Shown: positions 1-8,981, numbered from the stretch's first letter. The stretch: 54,764 nt of DNA from Eisenbergiella tayi (GCF_001881565.1 NZ_MPDJ01000003.1:327537-382300); one strand, 5' to 3'. Notes: a model not told the origin generated them from the sequence alone. Translations and numbers: made by a program.

Positions 1-65
1 GAGTTTGAGTCATTAGCGTAATTAATACACATATAAAATGACCGGTCAAAAGGAGAATATAGGAT

Positions 66-1517
66 ATGAGCAAAGTAAGCCAGTTGGAACCCAAGTCGGT
101 TTTTCACTTTTTTGAAGAAATCTGTGAGATACCCCATGGCTCCGGAAATGTGGAGAGAATCAGCAATTACCTTGTGGATTTCGCTAAAGAAAGGAATCTT
201 GCTTATTTTCAGGATGAGCTGAAAAATGTGGTTATTATCAAGGAAGCCACTGCCGGATATGAGAAAGAGGAACCTGTGATTCTTCAGGGGCATATGGATA
301 TGGTTGCGGTAAAGAAACCGGACTGCGCCAAAGATATGACGAAAGAAGGCCTTGATTTGGATGTGGACGGAGATTATCTTCTTGCCAGGGGAACGAGCCT
401 GGGCGGGGATGACGGGATCGCCGTAGCATATGGGCTGGCTCTTCTGGATTCGGAAAGCATTGCCCATCCCCGTCTTGAGGTGGTAATAACCGTGGACGAG
501 GAAACCGGAATGGAAGGAGCCAATGGAATTGATCTTTCTATGTGCAGGGGACGCCGGATGCTGAATCTGGATAATGAAGAAGAAGGCGTGCTTCTGACAA
601 GCTGTGCGGGAGGAGCCAGGGTTCACGGCAGGCTGCCGGTGGAAACAGAGAAAAAGCAGGGCTGCCGGCTTCTGATAGAAATAGGCGGACTGACAGGCGG
701 CCACTCCGGGGCGGAAATTGATAAGGGAAGAGCCAACGCAAATTGTCTCCTGGGAAGGCTCATACATTTCTGCAGAAAAAAAGGTGACGTCAGGTTTATG
801 TCTGTGGAAGGAGGCAGTGCGGATAACGCAATCCCTTCGGCTTCCAGGGCGGAGCTTTTTGCGGAACAGGATAATTGTGCGGATTTGGAAGATTCTTTAG
901 GGCAGCTGGAAAAAATACTGCAGAGAGAATATACGGTTACGGATTCGGGAATCAGGATCCGGGTATTGGAAAAAGGACAGGGTGAATGGAAGGTATTTAC
1001 GGAGGAAAGCACTAAAAAGGCGGAGATGCTTCTCTTTATGATGCCGAACGGAATCCAGAGCATAAGCGCGGATATCAGCGGACTGGTGCAGACCTCTCTG
1101 AATCTCGGTATCCTGCGGACAGAAGGCAGGGAAGTGGAGTTGGATTACTCCGTGCGCAGTTCCGTTATGAGTGAAAAAGAAATGATTATTGATAAGGTTT
1201 GCCTGCTTTTGGAATCCCAGGGAGGAAAATGGGATATTTCAGGTGACTATCCCGCTTGGGAGTTCAAACAGAATTCGCCCCTTCGTGAAAAGATGGTGAA
1301 GGTATATGAAGAGATGTACGGAAAATCCCCCCGAATTGAAGCGATTCATGCCGGTCTGGAATGCGGAATACTTGCAGGAAAGCTGCCGGGACTTGATTGT
1401 GTATCCATCGGCCCTGATATGAAGGATATCCATACACCGGAGGAAAGGCTGAGCATTTCTTCCACTAAGAGGGTATGGGATTATGTTCTTGAAATACTGA
1501 AGAAAAAAGAGAATTAA
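66..1517 (+). CDS. pepD: Aminoacyl-histidine dipeptidase (M20C family, PepD-like)
   Basis: A 483-residue zinc metallopeptidase of the M20 family, expected to hydrolyse Xaa-His dipeptides and other short peptides in the cytoplasm. Visible motifs are LQGHMDMV (metal ligand H76 and catalytic D78), GGDDGIAVAYG (bridging D115/D116) and DEETGMEGANG (general base and ligand at E145/E146), in the family order and at the usual full length. No signal peptide. AAGGAG lies at about 50-55, well spaced from this ATG. The threonine aldolase gene starts 15 bases downstream in the same direction, so the two probably share a transcript that ends at the terminator near 2596. The family assignment is firm; the exact dipeptide preference cannot be read from sequence. 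Confidence 0.93.
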   Translation: MSKVSQLEPKSVFHFFEEICEIPHGSGNVERISNYLVDFAKERNLAYFQDELKNVVIIKEATAGYEKEEPVILQGHMDMVAVKKPDCAKDMTKEGLDLDVDGDYLLARGTSLGGDDGIAVAYGLALLDSESIAHPRLEVVITVDEETGMEGANGIDLSMCRGRRMLNLDNEEEGVLLTSCAGGARVHGRLPVETEKKQGCRLLIEIGGLTGGHSGAEIDKGRANANCLLGRLIHFCRKKGDVRFMSVEGGSADNAIPSASRAELFAEQDNCADLEDSLGQLEKILQREYTVTDSGIRIRVLEKGQGEWKVFTEESTKKAEMLLFMMPNGIQSISADISGLVQTSLNLGILRTEGREVELDYSVRSSVMSEKEMIIDKVCLLLESQGGKWDISGDYPAWEFKQNSPLREKMVKVYEEMYGKSPRIEAIHAGLECGILAGKLPGLDCVSIGPDMKDIHTPEERLSISSTKRVWDYVLEILKKKEN

Positions 1518-1532
1518 GGAGCGGGAATTATC

Positions 1533-2567
1533 ATGATTTTATTTCAATGTGACTATAACGAAGGCGCGCATCCCAGGATTATGGAAAGAATGATGGAAAC
1601 GAATTTGGAGCAGTCCCCCGGTTATGGGGAAGACGCGCACTGCCGCCGGGCAGCGCAGCTCATCTGTAAGGCCTGCGGAAATGACAGGCTTGCTGTACAT
1701 TTTCTGGTAGGAGGAACCCAGGCCAATATGACAGTGATTGATGCGGCGCTTCGTTCCCACCAGGGAGTGATTTCAGCAGGGAGCGGCCATATCAACGTTC
1801 ATGAGACAGGCGCTGTGGAATCCCTTGGACATAAAGTCCTGGCGGTACCCCATAAGGACGGCAAGCTGACCGCGGCTCAGGTGGAAGAACTGTACCAGTC
1901 TCATATCCATGACAGTTCCTTTGAACATATGGTTCAGCCTAAAATGGTTTATATATCAAACCCCACGGAATACGGGACCCTTTACAGCAGAAAAGAGCTG
2001 GAAGAGCTGAGCCGGGTATGCAGGGAACATGATTTGTATCTGTTTATGGATGGAGCCAGGCTTGGTTATGGGCTGGCGGCACCTGATAATGAACTGGATC
2101 TCCCTTTTCTGGCAGAGCATTGTGATGTCTTTTATATCGGAGGGACTAAGGTAGGCGCCCTGTTTGGGGAAGCTGTGGTAATCGTGAATGAGGAACTGAA
2201 AAAAGATTTCCGTTATTTTATCAAACAAAAAGGCGGTATGCTGGCAAAGGGAAGATTGCTCGGCATTCAGTTTGAGACACTGTTTGAAGATGATCTATAT
2301 ATGGAAATTTCCCGGCATGCAATCCGCATGGCGGAAAAACTGAGAGAGGCTTTCCGGGAAAAAGGTTATCCCTTTCTTGTGGAGAACAGGACAAATCAGA
2401 TTTTTCCTGTAATGCCCGATTCCGTGCTGGAAAAACTTTCCGGCAGTTATGGGTACAGTTATCAGGAGCGTGTGGATGATACCCACAGCGCCGTACGCTT
2501 TTGTACCAGCTGGGCTACCAAAGAAGAAAATGTAAATAGTCTCATTGAAGATTTGAAGAATTGCTGA
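1533..2567 (+). CDS. Low-specificity L-threonine aldolase (beta-eliminating lyase family)
   Basis: A 344-residue PLP-dependent fold-type I enzyme expected to cleave L-threonine or L-allo-threonine to glycine and acetaldehyde. The glycine-rich phosphate-binding segment GGTQAN is at residues 60-65, the pyridine-binding Asp in FMDGARLG at D173, and the Schiff-base lysine in YIGGTKVGALFGE at K206. Length is typical. It follows the dipeptidase by 15 bases, with a short GGAGCGGG ribosome site before its ATG. Members of the beta-eliminating lyase family can act on related beta-hydroxy amino acids, so substrate range is inferred. Confidence 0.92.
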   Translation: MILFQCDYNEGAHPRIMERMMETNLEQSPGYGEDAHCRRAAQLICKACGNDRLAVHFLVGGTQANMTVIDAALRSHQGVISAGSGHINVHETGAVESLGHKVLAVPHKDGKLTAAQVEELYQSHIHDSSFEHMVQPKMVYISNPTEYGTLYSRKELEELSRVCREHDLYLFMDGARLGYGLAAPDNELDLPFLAEHCDVFYIGGTKVGALFGEAVVIVNEELKKDFRYFIKQKGGMLAKGRLLGIQFETLFEDDLYMEISRHAIRMAEKLREAFREKGYPFLVENRTNQIFPVMPDSVLEKLSGSYGYSYQERVDDTHSAVRFCTSWATKEENVNSLIEDLKNC

Positions 2568-2595
2568 CAGACCGTCCTGCGGATAGAAATTGCGG

Positions 2596-2627
2596 GAAGG
2601 GAGAGGAAACGCTCCCTTCTCTTTTTT
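2596..2627 (+). terminator. Rho-independent terminator after the threonine aldolase
   Basis: GAAGGGAG (2596-2603) pairs with CTCCCTTC (2612-2619) around an 8-base loop and is followed by TCTTTTTT. It closes the dipeptidase/aldolase transcript. Confidence 0.85.
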
Positions 2628-2767
2628 ACTATATAACATAAAATCATAATTAACAGGAGCATTTTTGAAGTAAATACAAACATATAGTTTCTAAAAAGCC
2701 ATTCCTAATCACAGTATCATAATAACGTACAACTTGGAAAAAACTGGAAATGGGAGGGATTGGCGGA

Positions 2768-3088
2768 ATGGCAGCAACTCAGGTATTAGTGGAAATGGGA
2801 GAACGTCTTCGCAGGCAGCGGAAGAAAATGAAGTTGACACAGGAAGAGACAGCAGAACTGCTGGAGATATCAACAACCTTTTATGGGGAAATCGAAAGAG
2901 GCAACAAAAGGCTTTCCATAGAAAAAATATTGCTTGTATACAAAAAAATGGATTTAGATCCTACATATCTTTTGACAGGAGAGATGACTTCGAATAAAAT
3001 GCTGGTAGAAATATTTAAAGACTGCCCTAAAGAAAAAGAACACATTTTGGAGCAGATTCTTATATATTTGAAAATGCTGTGTAAATAA
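2768..3088 (+). CDS. XRE-family helix-turn-helix regulator
   Basis: A 106-residue protein with an N-terminal Cro/C1-type HTH (about residues 8-65: GERLRRQRKKMKLTQEETAE and onward) and a short C-terminal helical tail. The ATG at 2768 is preferred over the in-frame ATG at 2750 because GGGAGG (2752-2757) sits 10 bases ahead of 2768 and would lie inside the coding region otherwise. It is followed after 53 bases by a sigma-factor gene in the same direction, which suggests joint control of the sigma/DUF4367 pair. The DNA target is not known. Confidence 0.82.
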   Translation: MAATQVLVEMGERLRRQRKKMKLTQEETAELLEISTTFYGEIERGNKRLSIEKILLVYKKMDLDPTYLLTGEMTSNKMLVEIFKDCPKEKEHILEQILIYLKMLCK

Positions 3089-3141
3089 GTTTGACTGAAG
3101 AAGGGTTACCGGGACAGATACGAAAGAGGATATGGTGGACA

Positions 3142-3696
3142 ATGGATAATAGCAAGGAATTTTTTGACGAACTATATAATTCTGAGTTTACTCAGATAGA
3201 AAAATATGTCCGCCGTATGCTTTATGACAGTAATGCCGTGGAAGATATTGTGCAGGAAACTTTTTTTGAAGTTTACAGGAAAAGAGAAGAACTGATGAAG
3301 CATCCCAACATCAAGGGCTGGTTACGTGTGACGGCTAAAAACAAGGTGATGAAATGGGAAGAAAAGCAAAGAAAGTACAGCCTGGATTTTGATTTCCTCA
3401 TAGATAATACTGTATCGGATTTAAACCCTAAAGTCGATGATTTTAAAATGGTGGAGGTCTATACTGCGGTTAAAGAAATTTTGTCAGAGGAAGAATTGGA
3501 GCTTTTACGCTGTTATTATGAATATGGTTATACTTCGCAGGAAATAGCACAGAAGCTGGGCGTCACAGAGACCTGCTTTAAAGTACGTATTCTCAGGATG
3601 AAGCAGAAAATACGCAACAGCATGCTGCTGCCATTTCTTTTTGGTGTTTGCGGAGTATTATATCAGCTGATTATATTCATAGGAGACAAGATATGA
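3142..3696 (+). CDS. ECF-type sigma-70 factor with hydrophobic C-terminal tail
   Basis: A 184-residue sigma factor. Region 2 covers about residues 8-75 (EDIVQETFFEVYRKREE) and region 4 about 115-158 (EEELELLRCYYEYGYTSQEI, then the recognition helix). ATG 3142 is chosen over the TTG at 3091 because the sequence then starts at the conserved family N terminus and AGAGG/GGTGG lie just upstream. Unusually, residues 161-180 (MLLPFLFGVCGVLYQLIIFI) form a membrane-segment-like tail directly after region 4. The stop overlaps the start of the next gene (ATGA), the arrangement expected of a sigma factor and its membrane-bound partner. Confidence 0.85.
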   Translation: MDNSKEFFDELYNSEFTQIEKYVRRMLYDSNAVEDIVQETFFEVYRKREELMKHPNIKGWLRVTAKNKVMKWEEKQRKYSLDFDFLIDNTVSDLNPKVDDFKMVEVYTAVKEILSEEELELLRCYYEYGYTSQEIAQKLGVTETCFKVRILRMKQKIRNSMLLPFLFGVCGVLYQLIIFIGDKI

Positions 3697-4625
3697 CACA
3701 GTCGAAAGAGCTTCAAAATGAAAAATTGATTAATGATCTGTATGAAAAGCTGCATTGGTATACGTTTGAAGCCAGCGATGAACAGTTTGACGCCGAAGAA
3801 GTGGATGCCATCGTGCAGCTTTTGGATGTATTGGAGCCGATGAAAGAGGACCCGCGGTTTCCGTCTGATCCTGCGGCGGCCAGAGAGCGGTTTAACAGGC
3901 GGTTTGGGGTGGAAGAAGATAGGGCCGAGCGTTTAATTGAGGGAGTGGCTGATGTAGAAGGGGATGAAAGCGTTAAAATATCGAATAGTATGTCTGTGGC
4001 AGGGATAGGTAGTGGTAAGGCAGGGATAAAAAAAGTCTGGAAGAGAAAAAAGGTGTTTGTTCGAATAGGTGTAGGAGTTGCGGCCTGTCTGGTGTTGATG
4101 TTGTCGGTGAATGTGGGGAGTTATGCTTTGAAGAAGAAGTCGTTCTTTGAGGTAGTTCAGGATGGGATTGGCAGAACAAAACTTACTGTAACGGGAAATG
4201 AAGATATTCTGACAGAAGGTAAAAGTGAAATAGAATTTTCTTCGTGGAAAGAGGTTGAAAATTATTTAAATGTAGAGTTATTAAAGCCTGATTATTTGCC
4301 AGCCAATTATGAACTTGATACAATAACACTATCGAAATCTGGAGCTAGAACAGTACTTTTGGTTATATATGAAAACCGATTATCAAGTAATGACTTATCA
4401 ATTGAAGTAGATTTTTTTGAAGGTGATTATTCTGAACGTATTCTGGTAAATGATCCAAACTGGATACTACTAGATGATATTCATGATGGATTAAATTCAG
4501 AATATTATATGAGTGATACATATAAGAGCGTTAAAGTTATGTTTACTAAAGACAAAAAAATGTATATATTGTTATGCCAAGAAACTGTGCAGGAGTTGAA
4601 AAAGATAGCAGAAAGTATGAAATAG
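3693..4625 (+). CDS. DUF4367-type membrane protein, probable anti-sigma factor
   Basis: A 310-residue protein with a soluble acidic N-terminal half, one membrane segment near residues 117-138 (VRIGVGVAACLVLMLSVNVG) preceded by a basic KVWKRKK stretch, and a C-terminal extracytoplasmic domain resembling DUF4367 (PDYLPANYELDTITL region). ATG 3693 has AGGAGA six bases upstream and overlaps the sigma-factor stop. The gene order and topology match anti-sigma factors, with the N terminus inside to hold the sigma factor, but no zinc-binding anti-sigma motif is visible, so the role is inferred. Confidence 0.72.
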   Translation: MTQSKELQNEKLINDLYEKLHWYTFEASDEQFDAEEVDAIVQLLDVLEPMKEDPRFPSDPAAARERFNRRFGVEEDRAERLIEGVADVEGDESVKISNSMSVAGIGSGKAGIKKVWKRKKVFVRIGVGVAACLVLMLSVNVGSYALKKKSFFEVVQDGIGRTKLTVTGNEDILTEGKSEIEFSSWKEVENYLNVELLKPDYLPANYELDTITLSKSGARTVLLVIYENRLSSNDLSIEVDFFEGDYSERILVNDPNWILLDDIHDGLNSEYYMSDTYKSVKVMFTKDKKMYILLCQETVQELKKIAESMK

Positions 4626-4725
4626 ATATATATATCCAAATTGATTATGTAACCTTTTTGTAGATTTTGCGAATACACAGATGTGTAGATTTGAGGAGGT
4701 ATACAAAAGAAAAGAGGTTACGGAT

Positions 4726-5196
4726 ATGGGAAAAAGATACTTAGTTTTATTATTAGTCATCAGTATATTTCTGAATGTTCCAATGAAAATTAATGCGGCA
4801 GAAATTATGGAATATAATTCAGATATGCAGGTTCTTAGCAAATCTATTGTTAGTGGTAATCGTACAAGAAGTGGGGAACCCTTTTTATTTGATTGCGAAC
4901 TGGCAATTGGTATAGCGAAAAATGGGCTTGGTGTAGAATTCACAACAAGATGTTCAACAGATGCAACTGAAATAGGAATCAAAGATGCAGTTCTTCAGGA
5001 AAAAACGCTTTTGGGTTGGAAAAATATACCTATTAAGGATTATTGTGATTATGACCAGCGCATATATATCGGAGCTGTAGTATATGTTAAAGCTGAGGCT
5101 GGAAAGACATACAGAGTGTCCTGTACACATTATGCTATTATAGATGATGTAGAACTTACGTTAGATAATTATACAGATGAAATAGTTTATAATTAA
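4726..5196 (+). CDS. Small secreted protein, possibly DUF6147-like
   Basis: A 156-residue protein starting MGKRYLVLLLVISIFLNVPM with a clear signal peptide and likely cleavage after INAA-. The mature part is rich in beta-type sequence and Thr/Asp/Tyr (SGEPFLFDCELAIGIAKNG, later AEAGKTYRVSCTHYAIIDD). Four cysteines are present in the mature region. The longer reading from 4681 lacks a good signal peptide at its N terminus; AGAGG at 4712 supports 4726. It lies 100 bases after the DUF4367 gene and before a terminator, so it is probably an output of the sigma locus. Resemblance to DUF6147 is from memory and needs an HMM search. Confidence 0.65.
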   Translation: MGKRYLVLLLVISIFLNVPMKINAAEIMEYNSDMQVLSKSIVSGNRTRSGEPFLFDCELAIGIAKNGLGVEFTTRCSTDATEIGIKDAVLQEKTLLGWKNIPIKDYCDYDQRIYIGAVVYVKAEAGKTYRVSCTHYAIIDDVELTLDNYTDEIVYN

Positions 5197-5260
5197 TTTA
5201 TTTTTCCTCAAATTTACATTGTATTTATTGTCAGATTAATTTTGATGATTATTCGTAGAT

Positions 5261-5303
5261 AATGAACTGTCATAATGCAGATATGCTGTTATGGCAGTTC
5301 ATT
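5261..5303. terminator. Strong hairpin terminator after the sigma locus
   Basis: A 15-bp stem, 5261-5275 with 5289-5303, has a single G-T mismatch and a 13-base loop, followed by TTAATTT. The A/T-rich flanks on both sides mean it could work in both directions. Confidence 0.8.
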
Positions 5304-5345
5304 TTAATTTATGGATTATATGATTATATGAATACGGAAGCCTCA

Positions 5346-5374
5346 TTGTAGAAACTACATATCAGTGGTATAAT
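5346..5374 (+). promoter_or_regulatory. Sigma-A promoter with small palindrome upstream of the AraC regulator
   Basis: TTGTAG (5346-5351), a 17-base spacer and TATAAT (5369-5374), with TG two bases before the -10 box (extended -10). The perfect inverted repeat TGTAGaaaCTACA (5347-5359) overlaps the -35 box and could be an operator. Confidence 0.6.
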
Positions 5375-5414
5375 AAATTTCGGATATCATTACAAATGGC
5401 TCATAGGAGGAACT

Positions 5415-6239
5415 ATGGATCAGCATATAGAACAGCTCATGCGGATGGCAAGTTTGGAAATAGAGGCATATGATATGCAGACGAGGAGAGAAATGTCTTC
5501 TCTGAATCGAAGAATGCCCTGTTATGTTATGTCGTATTTACAGTTAGGAACAGCTATATTAGAAATTTACGACGAGGTTTATGAAGTCGGACCGGGCAGT
5601 ATTGTTATTATTCCAGAGAACGTGTTACATAGCCATTATAAAACGGATTGTAAGCCCGCCACATTTTTGTGGTGGCATTTTTCTTTTAAAATTCAATATA
5701 CAATAGATGCCCTGAAATTGTTTAACTTTCCGGTGGTATCTTATCTGAAAAATCGTGAGGAATTTGAAAAGATATTTCACAGGTTTTACGATGGAAGCAG
5801 GGAAATGAATAAATTATCGGAATTGTTAATGCATAGGGCCTGTGGTTTGGAACTGATGGCATATCTGTTTGAAGAACTGATAACGGATAAAAGATTATTG
5901 GTTAATGCCAGGATACCCGAGGCATTCTGGCAGATTTTCCGTATGCTGAACGGTGAAGATATTCAGCGAATTACATTGTCGGGACTGGCGCAGCAGTTTC
6001 ATATGAGTCCGACTTATATTTCTAATCGATTTAAACATTATTTCGGAATTTCTCCTATCGCAATGAAAAACAGAATCTTATTTGAAAGGTCTAAGTTAAT
6101 GCTGACGGACAGAGATATGACGATAAGTGAAATCGCAGAGGAGACAGGATTCGAAAGTATTACCGGTTTTACTCACTTTTTTTCACAGAGGGCTGGTCAG
6201 AGCCCCAGTGAATACCGTTCCCAAAATCGTCACTATTAA
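5415..6239 (+). CDS. AraC-family transcriptional regulator
   Basis: A 274-residue regulator with an N-terminal cupin-type ligand-binding domain (about residues 30-110, with the EVGPGSIVIIPENVLHSHY signature) and a C-terminal double HTH domain (about 170-270; LSGLAQQFHMSPTYISNRFK and then the second helix pair with ETGFESITGFTHFF). AGGAGG precedes the ATG. It sits directly upstream of a sugar-type ABC importer and two dehydrogenases, so it most likely senses the imported compound or a metabolite of it. Own promoter upstream and own terminator downstream. Confidence 0.9.
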   Translation: MDQHIEQLMRMASLEIEAYDMQTRREMSSLNRRMPCYVMSYLQLGTAILEIYDEVYEVGPGSIVIIPENVLHSHYKTDCKPATFLWWHFSFKIQYTIDALKLFNFPVVSYLKNREEFEKIFHRFYDGSREMNKLSELLMHRACGLELMAYLFEELITDKRLLVNARIPEAFWQIFRMLNGEDIQRITLSGLAQQFHMSPTYISNRFKHYFGISPIAMKNRILFERSKLMLTDRDMTISEIAEETGFESITGFTHFFSQRAGQSPSEYRSQNRHY

Positions 6240-6583
6240 AAGCTGCTGATTATATAAAAATTGGACAAGTTTAAGAGCAGAATAAGGCAAGTGAAATGTA
6301 TGGATGCATTAACTTGCCCTTTTTTTATACATATGAATATATTTATATTCAGCGATAAGAAAAAATGCACTATATTTTGAAATATATAAAAATAAATTAT
6401 GCGAAATGACGAAGGAAAATATTGTTATAAATTATTTTCTGCCTGATTAAATAAATACTATTATGGATCAGAATATGTATTTTGAACAAATAACGAATAA
6501 GAATAATCATTCCAAAGGAAATCAGTCAAACCTATAATTAGTCTATCACATAAAAACAAGGAAGGTTATGAAAGGAGTCAACT
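6240..6583. other. Gene-free region upstream of the binding-protein gene
   Basis: 344 bases, A/T-rich. It contains the AraC gene's terminator near 6286 and a long leader for the solute-binding protein gene, with an AAGGAG-type ribosome site near 6570. No ORF of coding character is seen. No confident -35/-10 pair could be assigned, which would fit activator-dependent transcription. Confidence 0.5.
6286..6326 (+). terminator. Terminator after the AraC gene
   Basis: GGCAAGT (6286-6292) pairs with ACTTGCC (6312-6318), an inner AATG/CATT pairing extends the stem, and a run of seven or more T follows. Confidence 0.82.
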
Positions 6584-7978
6584 ATGAGAAGAAAAAGATT
6601 GCTATCTGTCACAGCATTGATGCTTACTGCATCTATGGTTTTTACCGGATGTATGAGCAGTACTGTGAAGAAGAACGCAGAACAAAACGAACCGGCATCT
6701 GCTCCGGAGGCAGTGGCAGAGAACAACACATCAGAAGCTGTATCAGATGAGGAAGGTGAGGCAGAGGAAGCCTATACTGATATTGTATTATGGGACGATT
6801 CTACGGATGGAGACGCTAATACTTTATTTCAGGAACTGGCAGATGGCTTTGCAGAGAAATATGGCGTGAATGTGGAGCGTGTTGTCATAAAGGGTGAGGA
6901 CCTGCGTACAACGGTAAAAGCTGCTATTAATTCAGGGGAAGGACCTGATATCTTCACATATGACAGTGGTGCAGGGTATCTTGGGGTACTCGCAAAGTCA
7001 GGACTTGCCTATGATTTGACAGCAGTGGCAGAACAGGATAGCTGGAATGATTTGTTTAAAGAAAGTGCATTGGATGCTTGTACCTTTGATGGGAAATTAT
7101 ATGGTGTTGGAAACCAGCTCGAATCTGTCGGAGTATATTATAATAAGGATATATTTGATAAATATGGATACTCAGAGCCTTCTACTTATGAAGAATTTGA
7201 AGCAATATGTGCGGAATTAAAGGAAAACGGCGAACTGCCATTGATGCTGGATGATTTGGATCAATGGCCAGGTTATCATTATGAAAGTATATGGCTGAAT
7301 GCGTTTGCTGGGTGTGATGCAGTATCTGATGTCCTCGCATTAAAGAGCCAATTTAATCAGGATGATTTTGCGCTCGGGCTTGATAAGCTGCAGGAGATTG
7401 TAAAAAATGGCTGGACCATTGAATCGCCGAATGCCATGGGGCATGATGATGCCAGAAAAATGTTTCTTTCCGGCAAGGTGGCCATGTATCCGACCGGTAC
7501 TTGGGAAGTAGGAGCTTTTGGCGGTGAAGAAGGATTGGGGGATAAGTGCGGCTTTTTCTTCCTTCCCGCTCCGGAAGGAAAGGAAACAACGGGTGTGTTT
7601 GGTCTGGGACAGGCAATTGTGGTTAACGGCAAATCCGCGAATACATATACGGCTGTCAAATTCCTGGAATATATGTTCAGTGATGAAATAGTAAATAAAT
7701 GGCTGGATGCAGGTTTTATACCGGCTACAAATAATACAGATATCACAGCATGTGATGTTACCCCTTTATTTGCCGATGCAGCGAATACCATTGTGACTGC
7801 GGATAAGATGGGAAGTAATCTGGATGTTTTGCTGCCTTCCAAAGTAAATGAAGTGACGGCTAATAATATACAGGAACTTCTGGCCGGGAAAAAGACCGGA
7901 ATGGAATGTATGGAAGAAAAACAGAAGATTCTTGATGAAGAAGTGGAAAAAGGTAATTTTGAGGCGATTGTGAATTAA
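6584..7978 (+). CDS. Carbohydrate-type ABC transporter solute-binding lipoprotein
   Basis: A 464-residue extracytoplasmic binding protein. The N terminus is a lipoprotein signal with lipobox VFTG-C (C23), followed by an acidic Ala/Glu-rich linker to about residue 60, then a family 1 solute-binding domain (ILWDDSTDGDANTLFQELAD; GPDIFTYDSGAGYLG; GKVAMYPTGTWEVGAFGGEE). AGGAG precedes the ATG. Two MalFG-type permeases follow. The substrate is probably a sugar or sugar acid, judging from the family and the neighbouring Gfo/Idh/MocA and MDR dehydrogenases; no glycosidase is present to narrow it. Confidence 0.9.
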   Translation: MRRKRLLSVTALMLTASMVFTGCMSSTVKKNAEQNEPASAPEAVAENNTSEAVSDEEGEAEEAYTDIVLWDDSTDGDANTLFQELADGFAEKYGVNVERVVIKGEDLRTTVKAAINSGEGPDIFTYDSGAGYLGVLAKSGLAYDLTAVAEQDSWNDLFKESALDACTFDGKLYGVGNQLESVGVYYNKDIFDKYGYSEPSTYEEFEAICAELKENGELPLMLDDLDQWPGYHYESIWLNAFAGCDAVSDVLALKSQFNQDDFALGLDKLQEIVKNGWTIESPNAMGHDDARKMFLSGKVAMYPTGTWEVGAFGGEEGLGDKCGFFFLPAPEGKETTGVFGLGQAIVVNGKSANTYTAVKFLEYMFSDEIVNKWLDAGFIPATNNTDITACDVTPLFADAANTIVTADKMGSNLDVLLPSKVNEVTANNIQELLAGKKTGMECMEEKQKILDEEVEKGNFEAIVN

Positions 7979-7991
7979 AAAGGATTGAATA

Positions 7992-8042
7992 AAAAGGCGC
8001 AGACTGCCTGCGGTATGTTAAGACTTAAATGCTGCGCCTTTT
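7992..8042 (+). terminator. Intercistronic hairpin between binding protein and permease genes
   Basis: A perfect 11-bp stem AAAAGGCGCAG (7992-8002) with CTGCGCCTTTT (8032-8042), 29-base loop, followed by GTTTTGG. It lies inside the operon, where partial termination or 3' end protection commonly makes the binding protein more abundant than the permeases. Confidence 0.68.
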
Positions 8043-8073
8043 GTTTTGGCAGGGAGGAAAGGAGAGATACAGC

Positions 8074-8967
8074 GTGAATATCTCCATTAAACAAAGGCGC
8101 AAAATTGGAAAATGGTGCAGAGCTATGCTTTTTGTTGCACCTGCATTATTATGTTATATTATTTTTTCTATAATTCCTATTTTTAATACCATTGAGTTGA
8201 GCTTCTATGAGTGGGATGGGGCTTCCGCTTTAATGAATTTTGTGGGGTTAGATAATTATAAGGCTATTTTTCAAAATGAGATTTTCTGGAAAGCCCTCAG
8301 CCACAACATATTCTGGATTCTGTTCACTGTTTTTATACCCACAATTTTTGGTATTATTCTGGCGGTATTGCTGAATCAGAGTTTTGTAAAAGGCAGACTT
8401 TTATTCCGGGTTATTTTTTATATGCCTGCTATTGTTTCCATGGTTGCCGTTGGAATCGTCTGGAACTGGATTTTGAATCCGGAGTTTGGCATACTTAACA
8501 GGGCGCTCAAATTTATCGGCCTGGATTTTCTGGCATTTAATTGGCTGGGAGATGAACATACAGTTATGTGGGCGCTTCTGATTGCCGGAAGCTGGGTCCA
8601 TTATGGTTTCTGTATGGTAATTACCATGGCAGCACTTTCCGGCCTGGATGCATGTTATGTAGAAGCGGCAAAGCTGGAAGGCGCAAATCCTGTACAGACA
8701 TTTTTTTATGTGACACTTCCCCTGCTTAAAAATACATTTACACTGCTTGTATTGAATTCATTAATCGGTTCTTTTAAGGTTTTTGAAATTGTCTATATTA
8801 TGACGAAAGGCGGGCCGTATCATTCCTCTGAAGTTATTTCGACATTAATGTACCGTACTGCATTTATGGACAGTGAATTCGGAATGGGATCCGCAGTAGC
8901 GGTGGTACTGTCGGTTATTATAGCAGTGTGTTCCGCTGTTTATATGAAATACTCAGAAAAAGAATAG
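8074..8967 (+). CDS. Sugar ABC transporter permease (MalF/UgpA type)
   Basis: A 297-residue inner-membrane permease with six hydrophobic segments and the binding-protein-dependent transport EAA loop (YVEAAKLEGANPVQTFFYVT, about residues 205-224) that contacts the ATPase. GTG at 8074 is chosen because AGGAAAGGAG lies just ahead; an upstream ATG at 8029 would place the start inside the intercistronic hairpin. Downstream gene is the partner permease, 14 bases after the stop. No ATPase gene is in the cluster, so a shared MsmK/UgpC-type ATPase elsewhere probably serves it. Confidence 0.9.
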   Translation: MNISIKQRRKIGKWCRAMLFVAPALLCYIIFSIIPIFNTIELSFYEWDGASALMNFVGLDNYKAIFQNEIFWKALSHNIFWILFTVFIPTIFGIILAVLLNQSFVKGRLLFRVIFYMPAIVSMVAVGIVWNWILNPEFGILNRALKFIGLDFLAFNWLGDEHTVMWALLIAGSWVHYGFCMVITMAALSGLDACYVEAAKLEGANPVQTFFYVTLPLLKNTFTLLVLNSLIGSFKVFEIVYIMTKGGPYHSSEVISTLMYRTAFMDSEFGMGSAVAVVLSVIIAVCSAVYMKYSEKE

Positions 8968-8981
8968 GGGGTGTAATGATT

